From: Alienimonas chondri
GTDB taxonomy: Bacteria; Planctomycetota; Planctomycetia; Planctomycetales; Planctomycetaceae
Direction of reading: 5' to 3'
DNA: 55,093 nucleotides
Assembly (NCBI RefSeq): GCF_013036045.1
Contig: NZ_WTPX01000015.1
Span: forward strand, 1 to 55,093
The notes under the pieces: model-generated
The model's database searches: none
Told to the model about the DNA's origin: nothing
What the model saw: the letters and a program-made list of their open reading frames with translations, nothing else
Made by a program: the position numbers and the translations under genes
Shown: piece by piece, positions 1 to 9,031 of the stretch
How the letters are laid out: each line of letters begins with the position of its first letter
How positions within the stretch are numbered: the first letter of the stretch is position 1

Positions 1-96
1 GGGGAGTCAGGTCCATGGGGGCGACGCGGCCGCCCCCACGCCCCTCGCTCGCACTCCTCTTTGACGTCCGCGTCGCCCCCATGGACCTGACTCCCC
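1..96. repeat. 29-bp perfect inverted repeat at the window edge
   Basis: Bases 1-29 are the exact reverse complement of bases 68-96, with a 38-nt loop. The right arm contains the probable start codon (ATG at 81) of the ABC permease; the left arm holds the mirror-image ATG at 15, because the arm contains the self-complementary core CCATGG. A stem this perfect at the very first base may be a fold-back artefact at a contig end, or a real hairpin over the start of the gene. The sequence alone cannot separate these. Confidence 0.85.
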
Positions 97-1832
97 GCGA
101 CTTCGAGCCGCTCTCCTCCGTCCTCACCTGGGTGACGGTGTTCGGGTCGTTGGCCCTGATCGTGCTGACGCTGGCGTTCATCGCCGCGGTGATCGCCCGG
201 GGGACGGTCGGAGCGAAAGCGTTCTTCGGCGGACTGGCCGCCGGCGCGAGAGACCTCGTGATGGTCTCCCCGAAGCACATCTGGGCGATCGCTCAGCTCA
301 CGTGGCGGGAAGCGCTGCGGCGTCGGGCTTTGTACGTGTTCGCGCTGTTCGCGGTGCTGTTTATGTTCGCGGGGTGGTTCCTCTCGAACTCCGGCGATCG
401 CCCCGCGGATCAGGTGAAGGTCTACGTCAGCTTCGTGCTGACGGTCATCGGCTGGCTCACCCTGCTGGTGATGCTGCTGCTCTCCTGCTGGGGCATTCCG
501 GAGGACATCCGCCGCCGCAGTCTGCACACCGTCGTCACCAAGCCGGCCCGCCGTAGCGAAGTCGTCCTGGGGCGCATGCTGGGGTACTCCGCGATCGGCA
601 CGGTGATCCTCAGCGTGATGGGGCTGGTCGGCTACGTCTGGATCGCCCGCCAGGCCAGCGGACAGGGGGTGGAGGAGGCGCTGGTCGCCCGTCGCCCCGT
701 GTTCGCGATGGACGACCGCTACGAGACCGAGTTCGTCGACCGCGAAGGGAACGAGCGCGTCCTCGACGAGCCCGTCCTGGTGCAGCGCGGCTTGCAGTTC
801 TACGACCGCGACGGCCAACCGACGGAGAAAGGCTTGAACGTCGGCAACATCTGGGAATACCGTGGCTACGTCGACGGCGCCTCCAAGATGTACGCCGCGT
901 ACACCTTCGAAGGCGTCGACGAAGACGTGCTCCGCGATGTCACGCTCAAGGACACCGTCACGGGCGAGGAGACCGAGGGCCGCGTCCTGCAGTTCGAAAG
1001 CGACTTCGAAGGCTTCCGCACGATCAAAGGCAACATGAACCGGGGCCTGTTGATCCAGTTCACCTACGTCAACGGCGAGCTGCGCGTCCCGGATCCCAGC
1101 CTGATCGAACTGCAGGAGTTCGACGGCAACGTCCACAACCTGCCGGTCGAGTTCGCCTCCCGCGATCCCGAGACCGGCGAACTGGCGAACTACAACCTGT
1201 TGGAAGATCTCGTCACGGACGAGGGCACGCTGACGGTCGAAGTGCGGTCTCTGGACCCGCAGCAGTTGCTCGGCATGGGCAAGGCCGACCTGTTCATTCG
1301 CCCGCCGGACGGGCCGTTCGAGCTGAGCTACCTCGGCAGCGTCGTCGCGCTGTGGTTGAAGATGCTGCTGCTGGTGGCGTTGGGCGTCACGGCGGGCACG
1401 TTCGTCAAAGGGCCGGTCGCCACGCTGCTGGTGTTCACGCTGCTGATCGTCGGCCAGCGGGCGCACGCCCTGATGGACAGCCTCGTCACCGGCGTGTTCG
1501 ATCCGACGAACCTCAACGGCAACGACCAGGGCGGGCCGATCGAGGCGGCGTATCGCATCCTCACGCACATGAACACCGTCAAACGCATGGAAGAGGGCCT
1601 CGCCACGGACGTCATCCAGACGCTCGATCAGGGCGTGCTGTTCGTGATGTGGGCCCTGTCCAACGTCATCCCGGACTTCAGCGCCTTCGACACCGCCGCC
1701 CGCACAGCGGAAGGCTTCGCCATCCCGACCAGCGATCTCGGCTGGGCGGCGCTGGTCACCCTGGGCTTCCTCGTCCCCTGCTACATCATCGGCACGCTCA
1801 GCCTGCGGTCGCGGGAGTTGGAAGCGAAATGA
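81..1832 (+). CDS. ABC-2 type transporter permease
   Basis: This is a 583-residue integral membrane protein of the ABC-2 permease type. One hydrophobic helix lies near residues 15-40, two helices follow at about 80-130 and one at about 170-190. A soluble extracytoplasmic region of about 220 residues comes next, then a C-terminal group of helices (from about residue 420 to the end). It would form the membrane part of an exporter; the ATPase partner would be expected upstream, outside the window. An ATG at 15 would add 22 residues, but that segment is the mirror arm of the inverted repeat at 1-96 and looks non-coding, so ATG 81 is preferred. The substrate is unknown. The next gene starts 120 nt downstream on the same strand. 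Confidence 0.75.
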   Translation: MDLTPRDFEPLSSVLTWVTVFGSLALIVLTLAFIAAVIARGTVGAKAFFGGLAAGARDLVMVSPKHIWAIAQLTWREALRRRALYVFALFAVLFMFAGWFLSNSGDRPADQVKVYVSFVLTVIGWLTLLVMLLLSCWGIPEDIRRRSLHTVVTKPARRSEVVLGRMLGYSAIGTVILSVMGLVGYVWIARQASGQGVEEALVARRPVFAMDDRYETEFVDREGNERVLDEPVLVQRGLQFYDRDGQPTEKGLNVGNIWEYRGYVDGASKMYAAYTFEGVDEDVLRDVTLKDTVTGEETEGRVLQFESDFEGFRTIKGNMNRGLLIQFTYVNGELRVPDPSLIELQEFDGNVHNLPVEFASRDPETGELANYNLLEDLVTDEGTLTVEVRSLDPQQLLGMGKADLFIRPPDGPFELSYLGSVVALWLKMLLLVALGVTAGTFVKGPVATLLVFTLLIVGQRAHALMDSLVTGVFDPTNLNGNDQGGPIEAAYRILTHMNTVKRMEEGLATDVIQTLDQGVLFVMWALSNVIPDFSAFDTAARTAEGFAIPTSDLGWAALVTLGFLVPCYIIGTLSLRSRELEAK

Positions 1833-1952
1833 TCGTCACTCGCCTGATCCGCCGCCCCACGCTTCGCCCCCGCCCAGCGTAAGACCGTTCGGCCCGTCGT
1901 TCTGTTCGCGGCCCCCTTCCGTTACTCCCCCGACGCCTCGCCCGTCGCTCCG

Positions 1953-3389
1953 ATGAACGAGTTCACCCCCCGGCAGCGCAAGATCACCTACGCGGTGGCC
2001 CTGCTGTTCCTGTCGATCCCGATCATCTACCTCGGTCGCCCCGCCTCCGTGGCGAGCGCCGACCGGGCCGAAGGCGACGACGCCGGCGGGAAGCTCTCGC
2101 AGAAGCGGGACGACTTCACGCTGGGCGAAGCGAGTCTGGGCAACGTCGACCCCTCCAGCAGCACGATGAACCTCGTGCTGTTCGGCCTGCGGGGCGTGGC
2201 GACCAACGTGCTCTGGCAGGACGCGATGGACGCCAAGGAGAAGAAGGACTGGGCCAGACTCCGCAGCGATGTGGACAGCATCACCCTGCTCCAGCCGCAC
2301 TACGAGAAGGTCTGGGACTTCCAGGGTTGGAATCTTGCCTACAACGTCGCCGCGGAGTGGGACGGCGTACCGGACCGCTGGTACTGGGTGAAGGAGGGCA
2401 CGAAGTTCGTCATGGACGGCGTCGACCGGAACAACCAAAGCCCCGACCTGCGATACAAGGTCGGCCAGATCCTCGGCCAGAAGATCGGCAACGCCGACGA
2501 GAAGAACTATTACCGCCGCTATTGGAACGAGGATCCCGACGTCGAGAGCTTCGGCGGCCAGACCGATCCGAAGTTCAATCGCGCCCCGAACTACGACGGC
2601 AGCTTCCGGCATCATTACCTCGCCAGCCGGGCGTGGTATCAGTACAGCGTCGAGGCGAACGACAACCCGAAGTTCCCCCGTCAAACCCAGATGATTCCGG
2701 AGCTGTTCGCCTCCAAACCCGCCGAGGCGCAGCGGCAATACGCGGAGGCCATCGAGGAAGCCGGCGAGTTCGCCGACGCCCCCGCCGCCTGGGCCGACGC
2801 CCGCCGCGACTGGGTCGAAGGTCTCGGCAAGAAGCGGTTGCCCTCCTACATCGGCGGCACGGTCTTCGTGGAAGCCGACGCCGACGACATCCAGCAGATG
2901 ACCGACGAGGTCAACGCCCGCCTCGAAGCGTACGGCATCGAACGCCGCATCGACCCGCGGGAGATCGTCGCGGAGATCAGTCGCAAGCGGGAGTCGCTGA
3001 ACTACGACTTCTGGAAAGCGAAAGCCGAGCTGGAAGGGCTGCAGGACACCGTCGACGCCCGTCGTCTGGTCTATGAGGGCAAGCAGGCGTTCGTCAGCGA
3101 CGAGCCCGGCGCCCAGAAGATCGCCGCCGACAAGCTGCGTCGCGGGCTCGAGCTGTGGGAGAAGGTGCTCAACGAGAGCCCCCTCGGCACGCAGGACACG
3201 CTGGGCCTCTCCGAGCGCATGGTGGACCTCGTCTACCTGCGAGAAGCACTGCGATTCACCACCGGCGCGACGGAGCTGCCCGAGGACGCCCCCCTCTACG
3301 AGTTGTGGAACGGCTCCGACCCCAGCGTCCGGGAGCAATCGATCGATGAATTCGAGTACGAACGCCGCAACAACATTATCCGCGGCTAA
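1953..3389 (+). CDS. conserved membrane-anchored protein of unknown function
   Basis: The 478-residue protein has one N-terminal membrane helix (about residues 11-28) and a long, charged, mostly helical extracytoplasmic part rich in Trp and Tyr, with TPR-like spacing in places (for example residues 95-140). I recognise it only as the kind of conserved hypothetical that planctomycete genomes carry next to ABC-2 permease genes. No catalytic motif is visible. It lies 120 nt after the ABC permease on the same strand, so a shared transcript and a role accessory to that exporter are possible, by context only. Confidence 0.6.
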   Translation: MNEFTPRQRKITYAVALLFLSIPIIYLGRPASVASADRAEGDDAGGKLSQKRDDFTLGEASLGNVDPSSSTMNLVLFGLRGVATNVLWQDAMDAKEKKDWARLRSDVDSITLLQPHYEKVWDFQGWNLAYNVAAEWDGVPDRWYWVKEGTKFVMDGVDRNNQSPDLRYKVGQILGQKIGNADEKNYYRRYWNEDPDVESFGGQTDPKFNRAPNYDGSFRHHYLASRAWYQYSVEANDNPKFPRQTQMIPELFASKPAEAQRQYAEAIEEAGEFADAPAAWADARRDWVEGLGKKRLPSYIGGTVFVEADADDIQQMTDEVNARLEAYGIERRIDPREIVAEISRKRESLNYDFWKAKAELEGLQDTVDARRLVYEGKQAFVSDEPGAQKIAADKLRRGLELWEKVLNESPLGTQDTLGLSERMVDLVYLREALRFTTGATELPEDAPLYELWNGSDPSVREQSIDEFEYERRNNIIRG

Positions 3390-3437
3390 TCGATTCGCGG
3401 TTGGGACGTTTGGATCGTCGGCGTTTTGATCGGCATA

Positions 3438-3457
3438 GCCCGTGCAAAAGCACGGGC
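3438..3457 (+). terminator. hairpin, possible terminator
   Basis: An 8-bp GC-rich stem (GCCCGTGC / GCACGGGC) with an AAAA loop lies 49 nt after the stop of the membrane-anchored gene. No U-tract follows, so it may be only a weak or Rho-assisted terminator. Confidence 0.35.
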
Positions 3458-3565
3458 GGGGCGAACGCGGAGGCGGCCGGGGGTGTCTCTGCCGGTGGCG
3501 GTCGGACGGGTCGGCGGTGATACTGGTTCGTCCGACGCTCGTCGTTCCCCCCGCACACCCTGCCG

Positions 3566-4111
3566 ATGCCGAGTACGCTCCCGCCGCCGCCCGCCCCGTC
3601 CTCGTCCGAGGCCGACTCGACCGAAGCGGACGAACGATCCGGCGAGCCGCAGCCGCGCGACCCCGCCCCGGACGCCGGGCCCCGCAGCGAACGCGGTCGC
3701 CCGACCGCCCTGAAGCTGGCGGAGTTGTGCGTGAAGTTCCGCGGTCGCGACACGAAGGTGCTGGACCTCACCAAGGTCACGCCGGTGTTCGACTACTTCG
3801 TCATCTCCACCGGCAGCAGCAAGCGCCAGATGGTGGCTCTGGCGGAGGAAACCGACCTGATGATGAAGAAGTCCGGCGCCCCGAAGCTCGGCGGCGAAGG
3901 CGACGAGGGCGGCCTGTGGATCCTGCGGGACTACGGCGACGTCGTCCTGCACGTCCTCACGGACGAATCCCGCGATCTGTATGACCTGGAAGGACTCTGG
4001 GGCGATGCGGAACAGGTCGATTGGCGGAGCGCCCTCGGCCTGCCGCCGGAAGCGGAGTCGCAGGACGAACCGGAGTCGTTCGCGGACGGCTCCGCCGGCG
4101 AAGAGGAGTAA
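3566..4111 (+). CDS. rsfS: ribosome silencing factor RsfS
   Basis: RsfS (RsfA/Iojap family) binds ribosomal protein L14 on the 50S subunit and blocks subunit joining when nutrients run low. The family domain spans about residues 47-155: the start resembles the usual 'A.K.AELCVKFRGRDTKVLDL' segment, followed by FDYFVISTG, a region ending in GLWILRDYGDVVLHV, and a conserved acidic end around YDLEGLWGDA. The protein has a Pro/Ser/Glu-rich N-terminal tail of about 45 residues and an acidic C-terminal tail not found in the short 105-120 residue homologues. ATG 3566 is the only good start before the domain. argS begins 56 nt downstream on the same strand. Confidence 0.88.
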   Translation: MPSTLPPPPAPSSSEADSTEADERSGEPQPRDPAPDAGPRSERGRPTALKLAELCVKFRGRDTKVLDLTKVTPVFDYFVISTGSSKRQMVALAEETDLMMKKSGAPKLGGEGDEGGLWILRDYGDVVLHVLTDESRDLYDLEGLWGDAEQVDWRSALGLPPEAESQDEPESFADGSAGEEE

Positions 4112-4167
4112 GCGACCGCGGAGGGCCGAGCAGGGGCGAATCGCGCGGCGTTTGATAGTCTGCCCGC

Positions 4168-6159
4168 ATGGATTTTCTCGACGCCGCCCGGTCCCGTTTC
4201 GCCCCCGCTCTCGCCCCGCATCTGCCGGAGGGCGAGAGCGTTGAGTCGTTTCTGGACCTGATCCGCCCGGCGAGGGACGCCCAGTTTGGGGACTTCCAGG
4301 CGAACTTCGCCATGCCGCTGGCCAAGCGGGCGAAGAAACCGCCCCGCGATCTCGCCGCGGAGATCGTCGCGGCCGCCGATCTGACGGACCTGTTCGACCA
4401 GCCCGAGGTCGCCGGGCCCGGGTTCATCAACCTACGGGTGAGGGACGACGTCCTCGCCGCGGAGACGGCGAAGCTCGCCGCGGATGAGCGGCTGGGCGTG
4501 CCGATCGTGGAGAACCCGCAGACGATCACCGTCGACTTCTCCAGCCCGAACGTCGCCAAGCCGATGCACGTCGGCCACCTGCGAACGACCGTGATTGGCG
4601 ACGCCGTCTGCCGCATCCTACGTCTGCGGGGCCACAACGTCATCGGCGACAATCACCTCGGCGACTGGGGCACCCAGTTCGGGATGATCCTGTACGGCTA
4701 TAAGAACTTCCGCGACGACGCGGCCTATCAAGCCGATCCCGTGACGGAGTTGGCGCGGCTCTATCGCACGGTGAACACGCTCAGCGACTATCACGCCGCG
4801 AAAAAGAAGCGGCCGAAGCTGACGGAGGTCGTCGAGGCCAAACGACAAGCCGTTGCGGACGCTCCGCCGCCCGCCGATAAGAAGGCGAAAAAGGCTCTGT
4901 CCAAGCTGAAGCAAGAGGCGGGTACGGCGGAGGAAGCCCTCGCCGCCGCGGACGCGAAGATCGCCGCCGTCGAGGCGGACACGGACCTCGCCGCCCTCGC
5001 CGCGGCGCATCCGACGCTCGCCGCCGAATCCCGTGCGGAGACCGCCAAGCTGCACGCCGGCGATGCGGAGAACCGCCGGCTGTGGGAGGAGTTCCTGCCG
5101 CCCTGTCTCGCCGCCCTGCAAACGATTTACGACCGTCTCGGCATCCAGCACGACGCCACCTACGGCGAGAGCTTCTACCAGCCGATGCTTGCCGGCGTGG
5201 TCGATGAGTTGCTGGAGAAGGGCATCGCCGAAGAGTCCGACGGCGCCGTCGTCGTCCGCGACAACGTCGACCCGGCCGGCAAGCCGGTCCCGGGGCCGTT
5301 CGTCGTTCGCAAGACCGACGGGGCGTTCCTCTACGGCACCACGGACCTCGCCACGGTCAAACATCACGTCGAGGAATTGAACGCCGACGCGATGCTGTAC
5401 GTCGTCGACAGCCGGCAGGGGGACCATTTCGCCAACGTCGCCGCGACGGCCCGGCGCTGGGGCTTCAACGATACCGACTTCCGCCACGTCTCCTTCGGCA
5501 CGGTGCTGGGCGAGGACGGCAAGCCGTTCAAAACCCGCAGCGGGGACACGATCGGACTGGAATCGCTGCTGGATGAAGCCGTCGAGCGGGCGCTGGCCAT
5601 CGTTTCCGAAAACGACGACTCCAAGCCGGATGGCCCCGAATTGGACGCGAATGAACGCGGGGACATTGCTGAAGCGGTCGGATTGGGCGGCATCAAATAC
5701 GCGGACCTCGCCCATAATCGGGAGAGCGATTACAAATTCAGTTGGGACAAGATGTTGTCCACGACCGGCAACACCGCAACCTATATGCAATACGCCCGCG
5801 CCCGGGTCTGCGGCATCTTTCGCATGGGCGGCGTGGACCGCGACGCGCTGCGGGACCGCTTCGTCGCCGACGGCGGCGAAGTGCTGCTGACCGACCCCGC
5901 GGAGCGGGCGATGGCGCTGCAGCTGAACCGCTTCGCCGAAGCGGTCCGCGAAGCCTCCCGCGATCACCGGCCGAACGTGCTGACGGACTATCTCTTCGAC
6001 ACGGCGAAGGCGTTCAGCGCGTTCTATGAAGCCTGTCCGTTGCTCAAGGCAGAGACCGAGGACCTCAAGTCAAGCCGTCTGATCCTCGCGGACACCACCG
6101 CCCGCGTGATGCACGCCGGGCTGGAATTGTTGGGCATCCGCGTGATCGATCGGATGTAG
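4168..6159 (+). CDS. argS: arginyl-tRNA synthetase
   Basis: This class I synthetase charges tRNA-Arg. The HIGH signature appears as HVGH (residues 134-137) in a typical NVAKPMHVGHLRTTVIGD context. The second signature is the KMSKS-equivalent KPFKTRSGDTIGL. The C-terminal anticodon-binding domain begins around TGNTATYMQYARARV and ends in the usual LELLGIRVIDRM. At 663 residues it is longer than many ArgS because of a Lys/Ala-rich, probably helical insertion of roughly 90 residues (about 208-300) inside the catalytic half. The gene follows rsfS by 56 nt and ends facing the convergent PIN/TRAM gene across a hairpin. Confidence 0.95.
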   Translation: MDFLDAARSRFAPALAPHLPEGESVESFLDLIRPARDAQFGDFQANFAMPLAKRAKKPPRDLAAEIVAAADLTDLFDQPEVAGPGFINLRVRDDVLAAETAKLAADERLGVPIVENPQTITVDFSSPNVAKPMHVGHLRTTVIGDAVCRILRLRGHNVIGDNHLGDWGTQFGMILYGYKNFRDDAAYQADPVTELARLYRTVNTLSDYHAAKKKRPKLTEVVEAKRQAVADAPPPADKKAKKALSKLKQEAGTAEEALAAADAKIAAVEADTDLAALAAAHPTLAAESRAETAKLHAGDAENRRLWEEFLPPCLAALQTIYDRLGIQHDATYGESFYQPMLAGVVDELLEKGIAEESDGAVVVRDNVDPAGKPVPGPFVVRKTDGAFLYGTTDLATVKHHVEELNADAMLYVVDSRQGDHFANVAATARRWGFNDTDFRHVSFGTVLGEDGKPFKTRSGDTIGLESLLDEAVERALAIVSENDDSKPDGPELDANERGDIAEAVGLGGIKYADLAHNRESDYKFSWDKMLSTTGNTATYMQYARARVCGIFRMGGVDRDALRDRFVADGGEVLLTDPAERAMALQLNRFAEAVREASRDHRPNVLTDYLFDTAKAFSAFYEACPLLKAETEDLKSSRLILADTTARVMHAGLELLGIRVIDRM

Positions 6160-6168
6160 GGCGGAAGC

Positions 6169-6253
6169 TCCAAGATCAAGAATTCAAGAACCAAGATGTG
6201 GGGCGTCGCGGGCTCCCTCGCCGTCTTTGGTTCTTGATTTCTTGTCTCTTGGA
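6169..6253. terminator. bidirectional terminator-like inverted repeat
   Basis: An imperfect inverted repeat lies between the convergent argS and PIN/TRAM genes. The left arm is about 6169-6196 and the right arm 6224-6253, each near 28 nt, with a 27-nt loop. The arms are AT-richer than the surroundings (CAAGAACCAAGA versus TCTTTGGTTCTTG). Placement and symmetry suit a terminator that works in both directions. Confidence 0.6.
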
Positions 6254-6272
6254 ATTTCGAGCGAAGCGAGTC

Positions 6273-7283
6273 CTACACCGCGAGCTTGCTGAAGATCATG
6301 CGGCCGCTGTTGTTCTGCAAAACGCTGGTGACCTCGACCAGCACTTCGTGGCCCTGCTTCGGGGCGGCCTCTTCGCAGACGACCATCGTGCCGTCGTCCA
6401 GATAGCCCACGCCCTGACCGGGCGCTTCGCCGCGCTTCTGAATCTTCAGGCTGAATTGATCGCCTGGTAGGTGGCGGGGCTTGAGCGCGTTGGCGACGAC
6501 GTTGAGGTTCACGCTGCCCACCCCGCGGGCGGAGGCGGCCCGGGCGAGATTCTGGTCGTTCGTGACCAGGCGCCCGCCGATTTCGTCGGCGATCGTCAGC
6601 AACCGATGCTCCGCGGCTTGGCCGGTCAGTTCCTCGCCGGTGGCCTCCACCCGCACGTGATTGCCGGGCAGATCGCGGAGTTTCTGCAGCATGTCCAACC
6701 CCCGGCGCCCGCGGGCTCGGCGGGTTTTTTCGGGGCTGTCGGCGACGGTTTGCACGGCGTTGATCACGAAGTCCGGCACGACCAGCATCGTGTCCGCGAG
6801 GCCCGCTTCGGCCAGTCCCGCGATGCGTCCGTCGATCAGGGCGCTGTCGTCGATCACCAGCGGACGACCGCCTTTCAATTCCCGACTAAACTCGACGTAG
6901 GGAATAATAAACCGATATTCGCCCTTCGTTTGCAGCAGGAACGAGACGCTGACATAGACCAGCGCCAGAGGCACGATAATTTCCACCAGCCCGCGCCACC
7001 CGAGGTCCACGACGAACGGGGAGAGCGCCTGGAGCAGCAGGTAACTCAACAGCGAACCGACCAACACGCCGAAGTAGACCGCGGAGATGTCCTCGATCCT
7101 CTTCCGGCGAATCACCAAGTCGATCAGCACCACCGACGCCATCAGCACCGTGACCACCAGCCAGGTCACGAACGGGTGCTGGTTCATCAGTCCCGGCTCC
7201 GAGACCGAGAGGGAATTGACGAACACCGCCGTTGCGCCGCTCGCGGCGAGGATGTACAGCAGCCGCAGCGCGGTGAGCAACAT
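6273..7283 (-). CDS. PIN/TRAM domain membrane protein (YacL-like)
   Basis: The 336-residue protein has four predicted N-terminal membrane helices (about 3-25, 38-57, 68-88, 98-118). A PIN-like nuclease domain (about 140-255) and a C-terminal TRAM domain (about 275-336) follow. Acidic PIN residues are visible at D145/D146, D151 and in the TNDQNLARAA stretch near D243. This architecture is that of YacL/PilT-N-type proteins, putative RNA-acting nucleases attached to the membrane. Substrate and physiological role are unknown. It is a single gene convergent with argS. Confidence 0.82.
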   Translation of the reverse strand: MLLTALRLLYILAASGATAVFVNSLSVSEPGLMNQHPFVTWLVVTVLMASVVLIDLVIRRKRIEDISAVYFGVLVGSLLSYLLLQALSPFVVDLGWRGLVEIIVPLALVYVSVSFLLQTKGEYRFIIPYVEFSRELKGGRPLVIDDSALIDGRIAGLAEAGLADTMLVVPDFVINAVQTVADSPEKTRRARGRRGLDMLQKLRDLPGNHVRVEATGEELTGQAAEHRLLTIADEIGGRLVTNDQNLARAASARGVGSVNLNVVANALKPRHLPGDQFSLKIQKRGEAPGQGVGYLDDGTMVVCEEAAPKQGHEVLVEVTSVLQNNSGRMIFSKLAV

Positions 7284-7537
7284 GGGGGAGGGTCGGCGGA
7301 ACGCCGTGGGCGGAAGAGACGAAAGGCGGGCTGCGACGATGAACGTCCTGCCCTCGCGGGGGAGAACTTCGATTCTAAGGGGGCATCATGCGCCGTAAAG
7401 CGGCAACGAAGGCTCGGGAGGGACGGATCATCGCTTTGTATCCGCTGCGCCTCATGCTCCGATCGAGCGATTCGATCGCACGATGCGACGGTTTGCTCAA
7501 TGCGGCTGGGAACACCGAGCCGGGGCGGCATGGCGGA

Positions 7538-8065
7538 TCAGGGATCCCCCAACCGGGGATGATCCCTCAACAGGTCGCGCAGCGTCCCGAGCGATTGCGG
7601 GATGACGCTGGCGTTCGCGGTGACCGTCATGAAGTTCCCGTCGCCAGGCCACCTCGGCACGAGGTGCCAGTGGAGATGGCCCGGCAGCCCGGCTCCGGCG
7701 ACCGCTCCGAGGTTCAAGCCGATGTTGAAGCCCTGCGCGTTCAACACCTCCCGCAGCACGGCGCACAGATCGGACAGCAACGACTGACAGGCGGCGGACT
7801 GCTCCGGCGAGAGGTCGGTGAGGTCGCCCCGATGTTCCCGCGGAGCGACCAGCAGGTGCCCGTTGTTGTAGGGGAACCGATTCAACACCGCGACGGCGGG
7901 GCCGCGGCGAGCGACGACCAATCGCTCCGCATCCTGCGCGGGATCCGCAGCGAGATCGCACAGGAAGCACCCCGTCCCCGTCTGCGGCGCCTTCGCCCGC
8001 TCCGGATCTTTGATGTAGTCCAGTCGCCAGGGCGCCCAGAGGCGGGTGCGGGTTTGCTCGTCCAT
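7538..8065 (-). CDS. HIT family hydrolase/nucleotidyltransferase
   Basis: The 175-residue protein has the histidine triad H130-L-H132-W-H134 (GHLHWHLVPRW), the nucleotide-binding and catalytic motif of the HIT superfamily, and the RFPYNNGHLLVAPREH segment typical of the Ap4A phosphorylase/HIT group. Cys33 and Cys36 (CFLC) are a probable zinc site with histidines further on. It likely acts on dinucleoside polyphosphates or adenylylated compounds; exact substrate unknown. It is divergent from purU across 92 nt. Confidence 0.88.
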   Translation of the reverse strand: MDEQTRTRLWAPWRLDYIKDPERAKAPQTGTGCFLCDLAADPAQDAERLVVARRGPAVAVLNRFPYNNGHLLVAPREHRGDLTDLSPEQSAACQSLLSDLCAVLREVLNAQGFNIGLNLGAVAGAGLPGHLHWHLVPRWPGDGNFMTVTANASVIPQSLGTLRDLLRDHPRLGDP

Positions 8066-8094
8066 GGTCGCGTTGTCCCGGCGCTCCCGCGAAA

Positions 8095-8122
8095 CCGCAA
8101 GCGGCGGCTGGTACGCTTGCGG
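8095..8122. promoter_or_regulatory. inverted repeat in divergent promoter region
   Basis: A 9-bp inverted repeat (CCGCAAGCG / CGCTTGCGG, 10-nt spacer) sits in the 92-nt region between the divergent HIT and purU genes. It could be an operator or an mRNA hairpin. No regulator is evident nearby. Confidence 0.3.
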
Positions 8123-8157
8123 CTTCGTTGGGGATTTGAGCGCCGAGAAAGAGCCAG

Positions 8158-9012
8158 ATGCACGCCGTCGTCACCGCTGTCGGACCGGATAACCGCGGAC
8201 TCGCCGACCCGATCATCCATCACCTGACGGACTCCGGGGCGAACCTGCACGAAATTCAGATGTATGACCGCGACGCGGAGCATCTGTTCGCGATGCTGGT
8301 GCGGGCGGAGTGGGACCGCGACGCCGATCCCGCGACGCTGCGGGCTGATCTGGAACGCATCGGCGCCGAGAAAGGGCTGAGCGTTCGCGTTTGGGTGCCG
8401 GGCGAGCACGATCCGCCGCGACTGGCGATCTGCACGACCTACCGGTCCGAACCGGCGACCGCCGTGATGGACGCCGTCGCCGACGGTCGATTGAACGCGC
8501 AGGTCACCTGCCTGATCGGCAATCGCCCCAGCTGTCGCCGCGTCGCGGAGGAGCACGGCGTGCCGTTCTTCGACATCGGCGACGACCGCGGCGCCCCGGA
8601 CAACGATCGGCTGATCCAGTTGCTCGACGAACATGCGGTCGACTACGTGCTGCTCGCCCGATATATGCGGGTGCTGCCCGCGGCGGTCTGCTGGAAGTAC
8701 GCCGGCGGACGCATCCTCAACCTGCACCACGGTCTGCTGCCGCCCTTTCCGGGCTTCCGGCCCTACGAGGACGCCCACGCCCGCCACATGCTGACCTACG
8801 GCGCCACGGTGCACTTCATCGTGCCGGAACTCGACGCCGGCGAGCAGATCGTTCATCAGGCCACCTTCACCGTCCCGCCCGGCACGCCGCTGGCTCAGAT
8901 CAAGGAGCAGGGCGAACGGCAACACGAACCCGCCGTGCTGACCGAAGGCGTCCGCCGCGTGCTGGACGGCGAAGTCGCGTTGCGATTCCACCGCGTCGTC
9001 CCGGTGAAGTGA
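8158..9012 (+). CDS. purU: formyltetrahydrofolate deformylase (PurU-like)
   Basis: PurU hydrolyses 10-formyl-THF to formate and THF, balancing one-carbon pools and feeding formate to purine synthesis. An N-terminal ACT domain (about residues 1-80, starting MHAVVTAVGPDNRGLAD) is followed by the formyltransferase-fold domain. Catalytic residues align as N188 and H190 (LNLHHGLLPPFPG) and D226 (VPELDAGEQI); LLARYMRVL is the usual PurU segment. The length of 284 residues is normal. It starts 92 nt from the divergent HIT gene, and a PQQ-propeller gene follows 19 nt later. Confidence 0.92.
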   Translation: MHAVVTAVGPDNRGLADPIIHHLTDSGANLHEIQMYDRDAEHLFAMLVRAEWDRDADPATLRADLERIGAEKGLSVRVWVPGEHDPPRLAICTTYRSEPATAVMDAVADGRLNAQVTCLIGNRPSCRRVAEEHGVPFFDIGDDRGAPDNDRLIQLLDEHAVDYVLLARYMRVLPAAVCWKYAGGRILNLHHGLLPPFPGFRPYEDAHARHMLTYGATVHFIVPELDAGEQIVHQATFTVPPGTPLAQIKEQGERQHEPAVLTEGVRRVLDGEVALRFHRVVPVK

Positions 9013-9031
9013 GAGGCGATACGATGGCGGG

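Noticed and set aside
1836-3338. 500-codon open frame antisense to the conserved membrane-anchored protein
   Set aside because: No start context or domain; composition is typical of antisense reading in this genome.
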